Source of the DNA: CAYUZU01 sp964448675
GTDB lineage: Bacteria; Planctomycetota; Phycisphaerae; UBA1845; Fen-1342
DNA length: 40,927 bases
Assembly (NCBI GenBank): GCA_964448675.1
Contig: CAYUZU010000036.1
Location: 1 to 40,927 of the forward strand
Direction: 5' to 3'
In this document: positions 7,884-16,899 of the stretch, one piece after another
How the letters are laid out: each line of letters starts with the position of its first letter
Position numbering within the stretch: position 1 is the first letter of the stretch
The notes under the pieces: model-generated
Database searches by the model: none
Seen by the model: only the letters and a program-made list of their open reading frames with translations
What the model was told of the DNA's origin: nothing
Translations under genes and position numbers: made by a program

Positions 7884-10800
7884 ATGCTTCGTTGTCTGTT
7901 TGACGCGCGTTTATGCGCGCTCTTGGTTGTGTGTTTCGCGCTGGTGCCCCGGGTTGCCGGGCAGGTCGAGCACGGCTCGATCGACGTTGTCGAAAACGAT
8001 GGCCAGAACAACCCCTCGTCCGTAACGCTGAGTCGGGCCGGCGGCGACGGCCCCTGGACCATCGGCCACGGGGACAGTAATCGCGGTGACTACTACGTCG
8101 ACTTCGGCACCGGGAGCGACACGTCCGCGGGCGTGCTCATCACAGCGCCGTACCAGACTGAGCGCAGTGAGCCATCCGTCGCCCAGGACCCGTATTTCGC
8201 CACGATCACGACCGCGCCGGGCAGCGGCAACCGCTACTTCATTCCGGTCCACGAGGCGCCAACCGGGGACGAATGCAACTTCAACCCGGCGTTTGCGTGG
8301 TTCCCATTGGCCGACGGTTGGATGGCCGGGGCGGGATACAACAGCACGAACAACGGCCCGCTAAGCACGCTTGTCGGTCACCCCGATCTGCGCCTGCGCG
8401 ATGATGCCACCTTCACCGGGCAGGGCTTCGAATTCCACGACCAGGGCGGCAACAACGGCTTCTACCGCATCTCGCTGCAAGGCTACGACCTGCGCCGCGA
8501 CGGCGTGGTGCTGGTCTGCGGCGCCAAGAACGAGGACAACCGGGCTGCTGTCCATGTCTCCCATGATGGTACCGCCACCATCAACTGCATCGACAATGGG
8601 GCCGAGAGTGGCGGCGAGAACGATCCGGCGGCGTTCGTGCTGATTCCGGAAGGGACGCCGGGCGTCGTGATGGGCCGCGTGACCGGTTCGGCCCGCACGC
8701 TGTTCGCACAGGGGGAATTCGACGTCACGCTCATGGGGCAGGCGGGCACGTTTCGTGTGAACATTGCGGGCGAATCTCCGGCGACGGGGACGCTGCTTGC
8801 CTGCCCGCACACCGAGTTGTCCGGGTTGACGGTGGACAACGCCTTGTTCGTGCAGCCGGATGGCGACGGCTGGCTTATCCAGACGCGCGACATCGAGCCG
8901 TTGCCGGACGGTCTCCAGCTACAGAATCTCGATTCAGGCGAGGTGGCGTTCCACTTCGCCTTCTTCAGAAACGGCGTCGCGATCGAGCCGGTCGAGCCCC
9001 CGCGCGAATACAAACGCCGGCTTAACGACCTCGTGGCGGCGCGGATTGCCGTGACCGAGTTCAATGCTGGCAACGGACTGGGTGACATGCGGGCCGAACG
9101 CTGCGCGGGCTCGGATGCCATTGGCATCTACGCGGACAATCGCGGTGATGTTGGGCTCAGCTATCTTGGTGCGCGGCCGGCGGCGGAGCTCGACTACGGG
9201 CTGGATGCGCTGGAGGGCGTCATCCTCGGCACACCGACCGAGTTCTTCCGTGACAACAGTGCCACGGGCGGCGTCAGCGGTTGGTCGACACTCGGCTTTG
9301 ACAACGGCCGGGCATGCACGCACAAGGCGCGCGGGACGGCGGAGATCAACAGCAACTTCGCAGTAGCACGTTTCCCGGCATCGCTGGGACTGCTGCAAGC
9401 CGCGGACGTCAGTGCAGCCGACGGTACAGCAACGGTCCTTGTCGGTAACGACGCAATGGACGACGGTGTCCTGCTGGCCGTGAACTGGGACAACAACAAC
9501 CGTGTCGTCAGCGCGACGCCTGCGGGTGATCGCTACGAGATTACCGCTTATGAAGGCGCTGACGGCAGCGTCGCGACAGATTCAGTCGAGGTCGGCTATG
9601 TCCACGTGCCGTACAGCCTGCCGGGGGTCGTTGCGGGGCAGATTGCCGCCGACGCGACAATCGTCAGTGGGCGCGGCGTGTTTGCCGCGGCGCCCGCGAC
9701 GCACGAGCTCGGCTTCGGCGTGACGCGGATTCACATTCCCGGCATCGACGCGCACACCGATGGCGTGCTGCTGGTGACGGCCACGGACGGTGCATATGCG
9801 ATGGCCTGGGAGCCGGCGACCAGTGGCGGCTTCGACGTTGCAGGACTCAACCTGGTGACCAATACGCCCGAGCGGGCGGGGTTCGCGTTCGTATACGTGC
9901 CGTTCGAGCTCGCGTGCCCGGGGTGTATCGGCGACCTCGACGGTGATTGCGTCGTGATGTTTGACGATGCGGCGACGTTGCTGGCAGCGCTGGACGGCGG
10001 CGGCGCTATGATCTGTTACGATTGTGACCTGACGCAGGACGGGATCATCGATCTGGCGGATGTCGCGACGTTGCAGGCGCTGGCCGGGGCGGATTGCGAC
10101 GAGCTGCTGCCCGATCCGCAGCCGCCGACGCTGGTGGCGCCTTACGACGGGGGCACGATTCAGGGGCCGAACGCCAACCTGATGGTCAACGTGACGGACC
10201 GGGACGGCGATCCGGTCGATGTACAGTTTTATGGCCGGGCGCTGAACGACGCGGAGCCATTCTCGATTGTCCTGCTGCCGGATACGCAGAATTACTCGGA
10301 GAACTACCCGGCGATCTTCACGGCGCAGACGCAGTGGATCGTCGACAACCGTGATGCGCTGAATATCCGGTACGTTGCGCATCTCGGTGATATCGTGCAG
10401 ACGGCGAACATCATCCCCGAGTGGGAAAACGCGGATGACGCCCTGAGCATTCTCGATACCCAGCCCGACCTGCCCTATGGCCTGTGTGTCGGCAATCACG
10501 ACCAGTGGCCGATGTGGGATCCCGAGGGAACGCAGTATTACAACATGTACTTCCCCGAGACGCGTTATGAAGGCATGCCCTGGTACGGCGGGCATTACGG
10601 CGGCGACAACGACAATCACTACTGCTTCTTCAATGGTGGCGGCATGAACTTCGTCGCGTTGCACCTGGAGTACGACGCGAGTGCCAATCCCGCCTTGCTC
10701 GCCTGGGCGGACGACGTGCTCGATCAATTCTCCCACTGCCGAGCCATGGTGTTCACGCACTACCTGGTGCGCACGGGGCACCCGGCGGCGTTCGGTCCCC

Positions 10801-11249
10801 AGGGCGGGCAGGTCTACCAGGCGCTGAAGGACAAGCCGAACCTCTTCCTGATGCACGGCGGGCATATCTGCGGCGAGGGGCGGCGTGAGGACTTGTTCGA
10901 GGGGCGCACGGTCTACTCGTTGCTGGCGGATTATCAGTGCCGCAGCCAGGGGGGCGACGGGTGGCTGCGCATCCTGGAATTCCGTCCTGCCGAGAACATG
11001 ATTCAGGTCAAGACCTACTCGCCGTGGCTCAATCGCTGGGAGTACGACATCGACAGCGCATTCCTGCTGCCCTACGACATGAGCGGGACCACCTTTGAGC
11101 AAGTCGGCATCGCGAATGATGTTCCCAGCGGTGCGAACGCGGTGCTCACCTGGTCCGGGCTCGGCAGCGGGCCGTACGAGTGGTACGTCGTGGCCCAGAC
11201 CTCGGCCGGGCCGGTGCAGAGCGAGCGCTGGCGCTTCAACGTGGAGTAG
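7884..11249 (+). CDS. Secreted duplicated-module protein fused to a calcineurin-like phosphoesterase
   Basis: An 1121-residue exported protein. ATG 7884 is chosen because GGAGG (7870-7874) lies 9 nt upstream; in-frame TTG 7827 would spoil the signal peptide. After the signal peptide (cleavage near VAGQ) come two ~300-residue modules closely related to those of the 4380-6683 product. A dockerin-like segment follows (about 677-742: GDLDGDCVVMFDD and CDLTQDGIIDLADV). The metallophosphoesterase domain has D800 in PDTQ, GD at 835-836, GNHD at 870-873, H959 in FTHY and H994 in GGHICG. The first motif is DxQ instead of DxH and the last is GHxC instead of GHxH, so metal binding may differ. A short fibronectin-like C-terminus follows. 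It probably cleaves phosphoesters outside the cytoplasm; the substrate is unknown. The 3' end overlaps the convergent gene by 14 bp. Confidence 0.85.
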   Translation: MLRCLFDARLCALLVVCFALVPRVAGQVEHGSIDVVENDGQNNPSSVTLSRAGGDGPWTIGHGDSNRGDYYVDFGTGSDTSAGVLITAPYQTERSEPSVAQDPYFATITTAPGSGNRYFIPVHEAPTGDECNFNPAFAWFPLADGWMAGAGYNSTNNGPLSTLVGHPDLRLRDDATFTGQGFEFHDQGGNNGFYRISLQGYDLRRDGVVLVCGAKNEDNRAAVHVSHDGTATINCIDNGAESGGENDPAAFVLIPEGTPGVVMGRVTGSARTLFAQGEFDVTLMGQAGTFRVNIAGESPATGTLLACPHTELSGLTVDNALFVQPDGDGWLIQTRDIEPLPDGLQLQNLDSGEVAFHFAFFRNGVAIEPVEPPREYKRRLNDLVAARIAVTEFNAGNGLGDMRAERCAGSDAIGIYADNRGDVGLSYLGARPAAELDYGLDALEGVILGTPTEFFRDNSATGGVSGWSTLGFDNGRACTHKARGTAEINSNFAVARFPASLGLLQAADVSAADGTATVLVGNDAMDDGVLLAVNWDNNNRVVSATPAGDRYEITAYEGADGSVATDSVEVGYVHVPYSLPGVVAGQIAADATIVSGRGVFAAAPATHELGFGVTRIHIPGIDAHTDGVLLVTATDGAYAMAWEPATSGGFDVAGLNLVTNTPERAGFAFVYVPFELACPGCIGDLDGDCVVMFDDAATLLAALDGGGAMICYDCDLTQDGIIDLADVATLQALAGADCDELLPDPQPPTLVAPYDGGTIQGPNANLMVNVTDRDGDPVDVQFYGRALNDAEPFSIVLLPDTQNYSENYPAIFTAQTQWIVDNRDALNIRYVAHLGDIVQTANIIPEWENADDALSILDTQPDLPYGLCVGNHDQWPMWDPEGTQYYNMYFPETRYEGMPWYGGHYGGDNDNHYCFFNGGGMNFVALHLEYDASANPALLAWADDVLDQFSHCRAMVFTHYLVRTGHPAAFGPQGGQVYQALKDKPNLFLMHGGHICGEGRREDLFEGRTVYSLLADYQCRSQGGDGWLRILEFRPAENMIQVKTYSPWLNRWEYDIDSAFLLPYDMSGTTFEQVGIANDVPSGANAVLTWSGLGSGPYEWYVVAQTSAGPVQSERWRFNVE

Positions 11250-12669
11250 GGTCGGCGTTGCCGCGACTCGCGCGACCCGCCGACCAGTGGATCGCGCGCC
11301 AGAAGGCCTGCTGAGGACCGGGCCAGCGTTCGCAGTGCGGCGAAAACAGCACCACGCGTCCCTCGCCGAACGGCGCGGCAATGATCGCCGCCGTATCGCG
11401 GAGTTCCACGTCGGACTTGCCTTCGCGCGCCAGATCCGCGGCGAAGGTTGCCCAGACCTCGCAATGCGGTGGCAGTTGGTCGACGCGTGTCCTGGGGCCG
11501 CCGGACATCTTCGTGTCGCGCGTACCGGAGATACCGATTGCGCCGGCCGCTTCAGGGCGAAACGCCAGCGGTACGACGCCGGAGCCGCCGGTGCCGCTGG
11601 GGTTGGTGTCGATGAAGCCGAGATAGCTGTCGCGTCCGGTCATGCCCAGGAAGGCGCCGGCGCAGATGCCGATGTATCCGCCGCCAGCCCGCACGAAGCG
11701 ATGCACCTCATAGCGCCCCTTGTCGTCGAGCGCCTTGGCCTGGCGCGATGACAGCCCGCCGCCGAAAATGACCACGTCGAACTGCATCAATGCGCCGTCG
11801 CGGATGTCGCGCGGGTCGACGAGCGTCACGTCGAAGGGCAGGTGTCGCAGCGAGTCGGCAATCCATGGGGGGCCGTGGCCGCTCGAGCTCGCGCCGCCAT
11901 CACCGTCATAGATCGCGACGCCGATGCGCTCGGCGTTGCCCCGATCGCGCAGACGGCACGCTTCGATGCTTGCCGGCAGCATGTCGAGGTGTTGCAGCAG
12001 AGTGATGGTCGCGCGGCGGAGTTGGCGCGTGCGCAGCGCGATGTGCTGCTCCTTGCGAGGGTTCTTGGTCGAGGTGGTGATGACGAGGATGTTGCCGACC
12101 GGCGCCGGGTCCACCGGCAGCGCGTGCGGGTCGAAGCGCGCCAGGGCGGCGATTACCTGCCAGTGCTTCTGGTCGTCGTCGATCTCTGCGTTGAGCGCTG
12201 TGCGGATCGCGCCGGTCACCGCCGACGCGGTGGCCGGCGTGCCGATGCAGGCCACGGTGCTGCCGAAGGCGGCGGGAATCATGCCGTGGAAATCGTAGTC
12301 TTCGGTGAGCAGCACGAGCCAGTCGGGCTTGCCGGTGCGGACAAGTGCGTCGAGCGAGTGGGCGGTGTGGCGCCAGCAGCCTTCATGCCGGCCGCTGGCG
12401 ACGCGTTGCTCTGCCACGAAGACGCGCCCGCGCGTGGGGCGATACAGGCGAAGCTGTCGGACGGCGATCGGTGGCGCGCCGGTCGCCGGCAACGCGACGA
12501 TAGCAACCCGTGGCCCGGGTGCGGGGCCCTCGATCTCGGCGTAATGGACGGCTCCACGCGCCTGCGATATCGCGAGCAACGCTGCCAGCGCGAGGCCGGC
12601 GGCACTTGGGCGATGGTGGCTACGGTACGGCGCGGTCGGCATGCCGTTCGAGACGATAGGGGGCTTCAT
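11236..12669 (-). CDS. Secreted class I amidotransferase-like (BPL-N/DJ-1 fold) protein
   Basis: A 477-residue protein. ATG 12669 has GGAGG 5 nt upstream. The hydrophobic stretch AAGLALAALLAISQARG suggests a signal peptide. The C-terminal half resembles the BPL-N/PfpI-type glutamine-amidotransferase fold: VVIFGGGLSS followed by GGGYIGICAGAFLG with a candidate nucleophile Cys336, and a late FSPHCE that could supply the histidine. The N-terminal ~220 residues have no motif I recognise but repeatedly mention DYDFHG and VITTSTKNP-like stretches. Such proteins are usually hydrolases or binding proteins of unknown substrate, and I do not assign a reaction. It is divergent from the SDR gene, with a 97-bp gap. 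Confidence 0.75.
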   Translation of the reverse strand: MKPPIVSNGMPTAPYRSHHRPSAAGLALAALLAISQARGAVHYAEIEGPAPGPRVAIVALPATGAPPIAVRQLRLYRPTRGRVFVAEQRVASGRHEGCWRHTAHSLDALVRTGKPDWLVLLTEDYDFHGMIPAAFGSTVACIGTPATASAVTGAIRTALNAEIDDDQKHWQVIAALARFDPHALPVDPAPVGNILVITTSTKNPRKEQHIALRTRQLRRATITLLQHLDMLPASIEACRLRDRGNAERIGVAIYDGDGGASSSGHGPPWIADSLRHLPFDVTLVDPRDIRDGALMQFDVVIFGGGLSSRQAKALDDKGRYEVHRFVRAGGGYIGICAGAFLGMTGRDSYLGFIDTNPSGTGGSGVVPLAFRPEAAGAIGISGTRDTKMSGGPRTRVDQLPPHCEVWATFAADLAREGKSDVELRDTAAIIAAPFGEGRVVLFSPHCERWPGPQQAFWRAIHWSAGRASRGNADPTPR

Positions 12670-12732
12670 GGGCACCTCCGAGTTTGCGCTGGACAGAACT
12701 CGACGCGACGCCGGGATTATACGAGGGGGCTG

Positions 12733-12760
12733 TTGCGCGTCACGCACCGGCGGGTATACT
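12733..12760 (+). promoter_or_regulatory. Promoter placed for a leaderless SDR mRNA
   Basis: TTGCGC (12733-12738), a 16-nt spacer and TATACT (12755-12760). The ATG begins 6 nt after the -10, exactly where +1 is expected, and no Shine-Dalgarno site is present. Confidence 0.6.
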
Positions 12761-12766
12761 GCCCCG

Positions 12767-13573
12767 ATGGCGCGACGCATCGAAAACCAGACGATCATCA
12801 TCAGCGGCGCCAGCTCCGGCATCGGAGCGGCAACCGCGGTGGTGTGCGCTCGGGCCGGCATGGACGTACTCCTGCACGGCCGCAGCCGCGAGCGGCTCGA
12901 TGCGGTCGCTGAGGAAGTCAGGGCGGCTGGGCGGCGCGCGGAGATCGTGACCGGCGAAGTCACGCAGCCGGGACTCGCGGAGCATCTCCTCAACGTCGCC
13001 GACGAGACGCTGGACGGATTCTACGCCGTCTTTGCCAACGCGGGCATCGGCTGGAAGAAGCCCGCGCATGAAGTGTCGCTGGACGAGTTGCGCCAAATCT
13101 TCGAGGTGAACTTCTTCGCGTCGTACGACCTCGTATGTGCCGCGGCCCGGCGGCTGGTGCAACGCGAGCAGCCCGGGCATCTCCTCATGTGCTCCAGTGC
13201 GTTGGCGAAGTTCACCATGATCAACTTCTCCGCGTACTCGGCATCGAAAGCGGCGCAGAACCACGTCTGCCGGGCGATGCGCATGGAGCTCGAGCCGCAC
13301 CACATCGAGGTGTCGTCGGTCCACCCCGTCACGACAAAGACGGACTTCTTCAGGCGCTCCGCCGAGTATACCGGGGATCGCACGGACGAAGCGGCGCTCT
13401 ACGGGCATGTCCCGCGCTGGCTGCTGCAATCGTCCGAGCACGTGGCGAACGCGGTGGTGCGCTGTTTGCGGCGGCCAAAGCCCGAGGTGTGGACGAGCTT
13501 CATGGCCCGGCTGGCGGCGGGCGTGGTGACGGTGTTTCCGCGCTGGGCCGATGCGCTGGGGCGGCAGGGGTAG
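12767..13573 (+). CDS. Short-chain dehydrogenase/reductase
   Basis: A 268-residue classical SDR oxidoreductase. The Rossmann glycine motif SGASSGIG is near residues 12-19, NAGIG near 90, the catalytic Ser in MCSSALAKF and the YxxxK pair in YSASKAA. It should use NAD(P)H to reduce or oxidise a carbonyl/alcohol substrate in the cytoplasm; the substrate cannot be told. Longer in-frame starts exist upstream, but only ATG 12767 puts the glycine motif at the usual distance from the N-terminus. That ATG sits 6 nt after a strong TATACT. Confidence 0.9.
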   Translation: MARRIENQTIIISGASSGIGAATAVVCARAGMDVLLHGRSRERLDAVAEEVRAAGRRAEIVTGEVTQPGLAEHLLNVADETLDGFYAVFANAGIGWKKPAHEVSLDELRQIFEVNFFASYDLVCAAARRLVQREQPGHLLMCSSALAKFTMINFSAYSASKAAQNHVCRAMRMELEPHHIEVSSVHPVTTKTDFFRRSAEYTGDRTDEAALYGHVPRWLLQSSEHVANAVVRCLRRPKPEVWTSFMARLAAGVVTVFPRWADALGRQG

Positions 13574-13695
13574 GAAGCACTCTGGAACAGGACAAGGCAG
13601 CGCAGTGGCCTGCCAGCGCGGGACGAAGCAATGCGATGTCCGAGCAAACCGAATGGACGACCCGCGGGGCCGCGGCACAAGGAAACACCCGCCGA

Positions 13696-13724
13696 TTGAC
13701 GTCTGCGCGGCGACCGGGCACACT
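13696..13724 (+). promoter_or_regulatory. Promoter placed for a leaderless glycosidase mRNA
   Basis: TTGACG (13696-13701), a 17-nt spacer and CACACT (13719-13724), followed by 6 nt and ATG 13731. The -10 is weak at its first base, but the -35 and spacing are good, and the geometry repeats that at 12767. Confidence 0.45.
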
Positions 13725-13730
13725 CTGACC

Positions 13731-15605
13731 ATGTTCAATACCCACACCACCGGCAACCTCTGGTTCGTTCTGCCGCGCATCTCTGCACCCCCCGCCGGCG
13801 TCGATCGGCTGGCGTTCCTGATGATGCGTCACCGCGGGCTGATTGAACTGCTCGCGCCAGACGAGCGGCCCTGGCTGGCGGCGGACGTCCGGGCGGAGGG
13901 GCGCTCGCTGCTCGCGGGCGCCGTCGGCCACTATGACCACGACTGGATCCCGACCTACGAGGCCACGGCGGACGCACATCACGCAACGCTGACCTGGCTC
14001 ACGCCGGACGATCATCGCGGAATGGTGGGGAGATTGCGGGTCGAGAACCGCGGCGATGCGCCGCTGCAATTGACGTTGCGTTTCGAACTGACGTGGGGCC
14101 GGACGCTCGTCACGACGTACGACTCGGAGCCGCTGGAGGGGCGGTTCGGGCTGCACCCGTGGGGCTGCGGGGCGGGCCCCGCGCTGGAATGGGTAACCGA
14201 CCGGACGGCCTTTGCGCTGGGCATCGGCCGGCCGGAGGGCGCCGAGCTGCACCTCGCGCTGTTGCACCCCCAGAGCAACGCCGTCGTGTGGGAAGGCGAT
14301 CCGTCGACCGGCGAGCGCCGGCGCTTCGAGCGGGGCCTGACGGCGGTGGTAACGGCGACACGGGCGATGACCCTGGCGCCGAGGGAATCCGCGGAACTCG
14401 ACCTCTACCTTTCGGTGTCGCAGGACGCGCAGTCGGCGTCATTCGACACGCGGGTGTTGCGGCAGCGCGGTTGCGAGCGGCTGCTGGCGGATACGCGACA
14501 GCGGCTGGCGACGCTCAACCAGGGGCTGCCCGAGTCGCTGGCAACCGATCCACAACTCGGGCCGCTGGTGCGGCGCAATCGCCTGTTCTGCTACTACTAC
14601 AGTCTTGGCCGCACGCTGGATACCGAGGAGATCTGCCCGGTCACGTCGCGCTCGAGCGATTACTACGTGTCGGCGGGCTACTGGGACCGCGATTCGCTGC
14701 TGTGGACGTTCCCGACCGTGCTGGACATGGACCGGGCCATGGCGGAGGAGATGCTGCGCGTGGCGTTCGGCCGACAGGGCCGGAACATCGGCGTGCACTC
14801 GCGCTTCATCGACGGCACGATCTACGAGCAGGGCTTCGAGCTCGACGAACTGTGCGCGCCGCTGATCGCGCTCGATCGCTACATCCGCACGACCGAGGAC
14901 TGGGGGATTCTCGATCGGCTGCCGCTCAACGGCTGCGTGACGCGCGTGGCGCACGCGCTCCAGGCGCGCTGCCATCCGCAGCATCCGCTGGTCAGCACGG
15001 AGTACCTGCCGACAGACGACCAGGCCGAGTACCCGTATTGCATCTACGACAACGTGCTGGTCTGGGTTGTGGCGGGCGTGCTGGAGCGCATCGCGCTGAA
15101 CCGGGACTGGCGGACGTCCGCCAAACAATGGGCGGCATACCGCGACGAAATCGGACAGGCGCTGCGGCAGCACGGCGTCGTGACGGTTGACGGCCAGAAG
15201 ATGTTCGCGTGGTCGACCGATCTGGCGGGGAATCATCGCCTGTACGACGAGCCGCCGGGGAGCCTGTTGCTGCTGGCGTGGTACGGCTACTGCAAGGCGG
15301 ATGATCCGGTGTTCGACGCGACGGTGCGCTGGATCTACTCGCCGCGCAACGAGCATTACTTCGCACAGATGGACGAGATCGGCTGCCGGCACGAGCCGCA
15401 CCCGTGGGTGCTGGCCGTGGCGAACAGCCTGCTCGTACCGCAGCGGCGCGACGCGGCCCTGGCGTTGCTGCGACGGGTCACGATGGACCAGGGCCTGGCG
15501 TGCGAGGCGATCGACGAGAACACGGGGGCCGTCGCCAGCGGCAGGCACTTCGCGACCTGCGCTGGTTTTCTGTGCAACGCGCTGGTTGAGGCAATGCGCG
15601 GCTGA
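13731..15605 (+). CDS. Six-hairpin glycosidase-like protein
   Basis: A 624-residue protein without a signal peptide. The first ~270 residues look like a beta-sandwich. The rest looks like an (alpha/alpha)6 barrel of the six-hairpin glycosidase superfamily (amylo-alpha-1,6-glucosidase or GH125-like), with SAGYWDRDSLLWTFP near residue 314 and acidic residues in GTIYEQGFELDEL and ACEAIDENTGAV that could be catalytic. It probably hydrolyses or debranches an oligosaccharide in the cytoplasm. The exact family is uncertain. ATG 13731 is chosen because a promoter with a 6-nt gap points to it, and the in-frame sequence upstream is arginine-rich and unlike a real N-terminus. Confidence 0.7.
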   Translation: MFNTHTTGNLWFVLPRISAPPAGVDRLAFLMMRHRGLIELLAPDERPWLAADVRAEGRSLLAGAVGHYDHDWIPTYEATADAHHATLTWLTPDDHRGMVGRLRVENRGDAPLQLTLRFELTWGRTLVTTYDSEPLEGRFGLHPWGCGAGPALEWVTDRTAFALGIGRPEGAELHLALLHPQSNAVVWEGDPSTGERRRFERGLTAVVTATRAMTLAPRESAELDLYLSVSQDAQSASFDTRVLRQRGCERLLADTRQRLATLNQGLPESLATDPQLGPLVRRNRLFCYYYSLGRTLDTEEICPVTSRSSDYYVSAGYWDRDSLLWTFPTVLDMDRAMAEEMLRVAFGRQGRNIGVHSRFIDGTIYEQGFELDELCAPLIALDRYIRTTEDWGILDRLPLNGCVTRVAHALQARCHPQHPLVSTEYLPTDDQAEYPYCIYDNVLVWVVAGVLERIALNRDWRTSAKQWAAYRDEIGQALRQHGVVTVDGQKMFAWSTDLAGNHRLYDEPPGSLLLLAWYGYCKADDPVFDATVRWIYSPRNEHYFAQMDEIGCRHEPHPWVLAVANSLLVPQRRDAALALLRRVTMDQGLACEAIDENTGAVASGRHFATCAGFLCNALVEAMRG

Positions 15606-15640
15606 CGCCGTCCGCTGGTGCGACCTGCGGCCGGCCGGCC

Positions 15641-15646
15641 TATAAT
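15641..15646 (+). promoter_or_regulatory. -10 box of the homogentisate dioxygenase-like gene
   Basis: A perfect TATAAT, 50 nt before ATG 15697; no clear -35. Predicted leader is about 45 nt and ends in an AGGA ribosome site. Confidence 0.55.
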
Positions 15647-15696
15647 CCTGCGCAACGGGCCAGACCTATCGAGACCGCACGGCACAGGATGGCATC

Positions 15697-16863
15697 ATGC
15701 TGCAACGTCACACGCTGGGCAAACTCCCGGCCAAACCACACACGACGCTCTACGAGAACGACAAGCTGCTCATGGAGCAGATGATCACGCGCGAGGGGTT
15801 CAACGGGCCGTTTTCCATCTTGTACTATCGCCATCCGCCGACGGACGAGATCGAGGTGAGCGACCTGTCGCTGCCCGGATTCTGTCCGTTCGATCTTGCT
15901 GATGACCGCACGCTCAAACGTCGCCACGTGCGCTCGCAGGACCATGCGGCCACGGGCGATTCTCTAAGTGGACGGCGCACGCTGCTGGTCAGCGATGACC
16001 TCGAGCTCGGTATCTGCAAGCCGGCCGAGGAATCGAAGCGGTTCTTCGCCAACGGCGACGGTGACGAGCTGTACTTCGTCAACAACGGGGCCGGCACGCT
16101 GGAGTGCCTGTATGGCCGCCTGCCGTTTGGTCGGCATGACTACGTGTTGATTCCGCGCGGCACGCCGTACCGTTTTACGATTGACGAGCCGACGTCATTC
16201 CTGGTGATCGAGGGCCACCCGGAGGTCAAGATTCCGACCGAGTATCGCAATGTCTGGGGGCAGCTCAGCGATTTCGCGCCGTATAGTCACCGTGACTTTC
16301 GCCTGCCGCAGGAACTGCTCTGGCCGGATGGCCCGCCCGGCGACGAGCCACACGAACTCGTGGTCAAGCGTGGGGGCTCGTTGACACTGCGGCGCTATCG
16401 GGAGTCCCCGCTGGATGTGGCCGGCTGGGATGGCTGCATCTATCCGGTGGCGTTCAACATCCACGACTATCAGCCGAAGACGGGGCTGGTGCACCTGCCG
16501 CCGACGATTCACACGACGTTTGCCGGTGGGCGCTTCGTCGTGTGTTCGTTCGTGCCGCGGCTGGTGGACTATCACGAGCAGGCGGTGCCGTGCCCGTATG
16601 GCCATGCCAATGTGGAGATGGACGAGATCCTCTACTACGTCGAGGGAAACTTCACGTCGCGCAAGGGCATCGAGGCCGAGTCGATCACGCTGCACCCGGC
16701 GGGGGTGGCGCACGGCCCGCACCCCGGTATGTACGAGCGATCGATCGGGGCGAAGCGCACCAGCGAGCTGGCGGTGATGATCGACGGCTACGCGCCGTAT
16801 CGCCTGACGACCGCAGCGCAGCGCATCGAGGACGACGATTACCACATGTCGTGGGTGCGGTAG
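15697..16863 (+). CDS. hmgA: Homogentisate 1,2-dioxygenase-like protein
   Basis: A 388-residue double-cupin protein of the homogentisate dioxygenase superfamily. This enzyme opens the ring of homogentisate with O2 and Fe(II) in tyrosine and phenylalanine breakdown. The C-terminal cupin has GHANVEMDEILYYVEG and LHPAGVAHGPHPG; His303, Glu310, His339 or His342 are plausible iron ligands. The start has AGGA about 7 nt upstream. It is shorter than the ~430-residue proteobacterial enzymes, and no other gene of the pathway (hpd, fahA, maiA) is nearby, so it may be an orphan enzyme or act on a related substrate. It converges on cysS. Confidence 0.8.
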   Translation: MLQRHTLGKLPAKPHTTLYENDKLLMEQMITREGFNGPFSILYYRHPPTDEIEVSDLSLPGFCPFDLADDRTLKRRHVRSQDHAATGDSLSGRRTLLVSDDLELGICKPAEESKRFFANGDGDELYFVNNGAGTLECLYGRLPFGRHDYVLIPRGTPYRFTIDEPTSFLVIEGHPEVKIPTEYRNVWGQLSDFAPYSHRDFRLPQELLWPDGPPGDEPHELVVKRGGSLTLRRYRESPLDVAGWDGCIYPVAFNIHDYQPKTGLVHLPPTIHTTFAGGRFVVCSFVPRLVDYHEQAVPCPYGHANVEMDEILYYVEGNFTSRKGIEAESITLHPAGVAHGPHPGMYERSIGAKRTSELAVMIDGYAPYRLTTAAQRIEDDDYHMSWVR

Positions 16864-16880
16864 AGCTGCTTTCCGATCCG

Positions 16881-16899
16881 CGACCTGGTCACCAGGTCG
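16881..16899. terminator. Inverted repeat at the hmgA/cysS junction
   Basis: CGACCTGGT (16881-16889) and ACCAGGTCG (16891-16899) around a single base, spanning the cysS stop codon. It may serve as a two-way terminator for the convergent pair; there is no U-tract. Confidence 0.35.
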
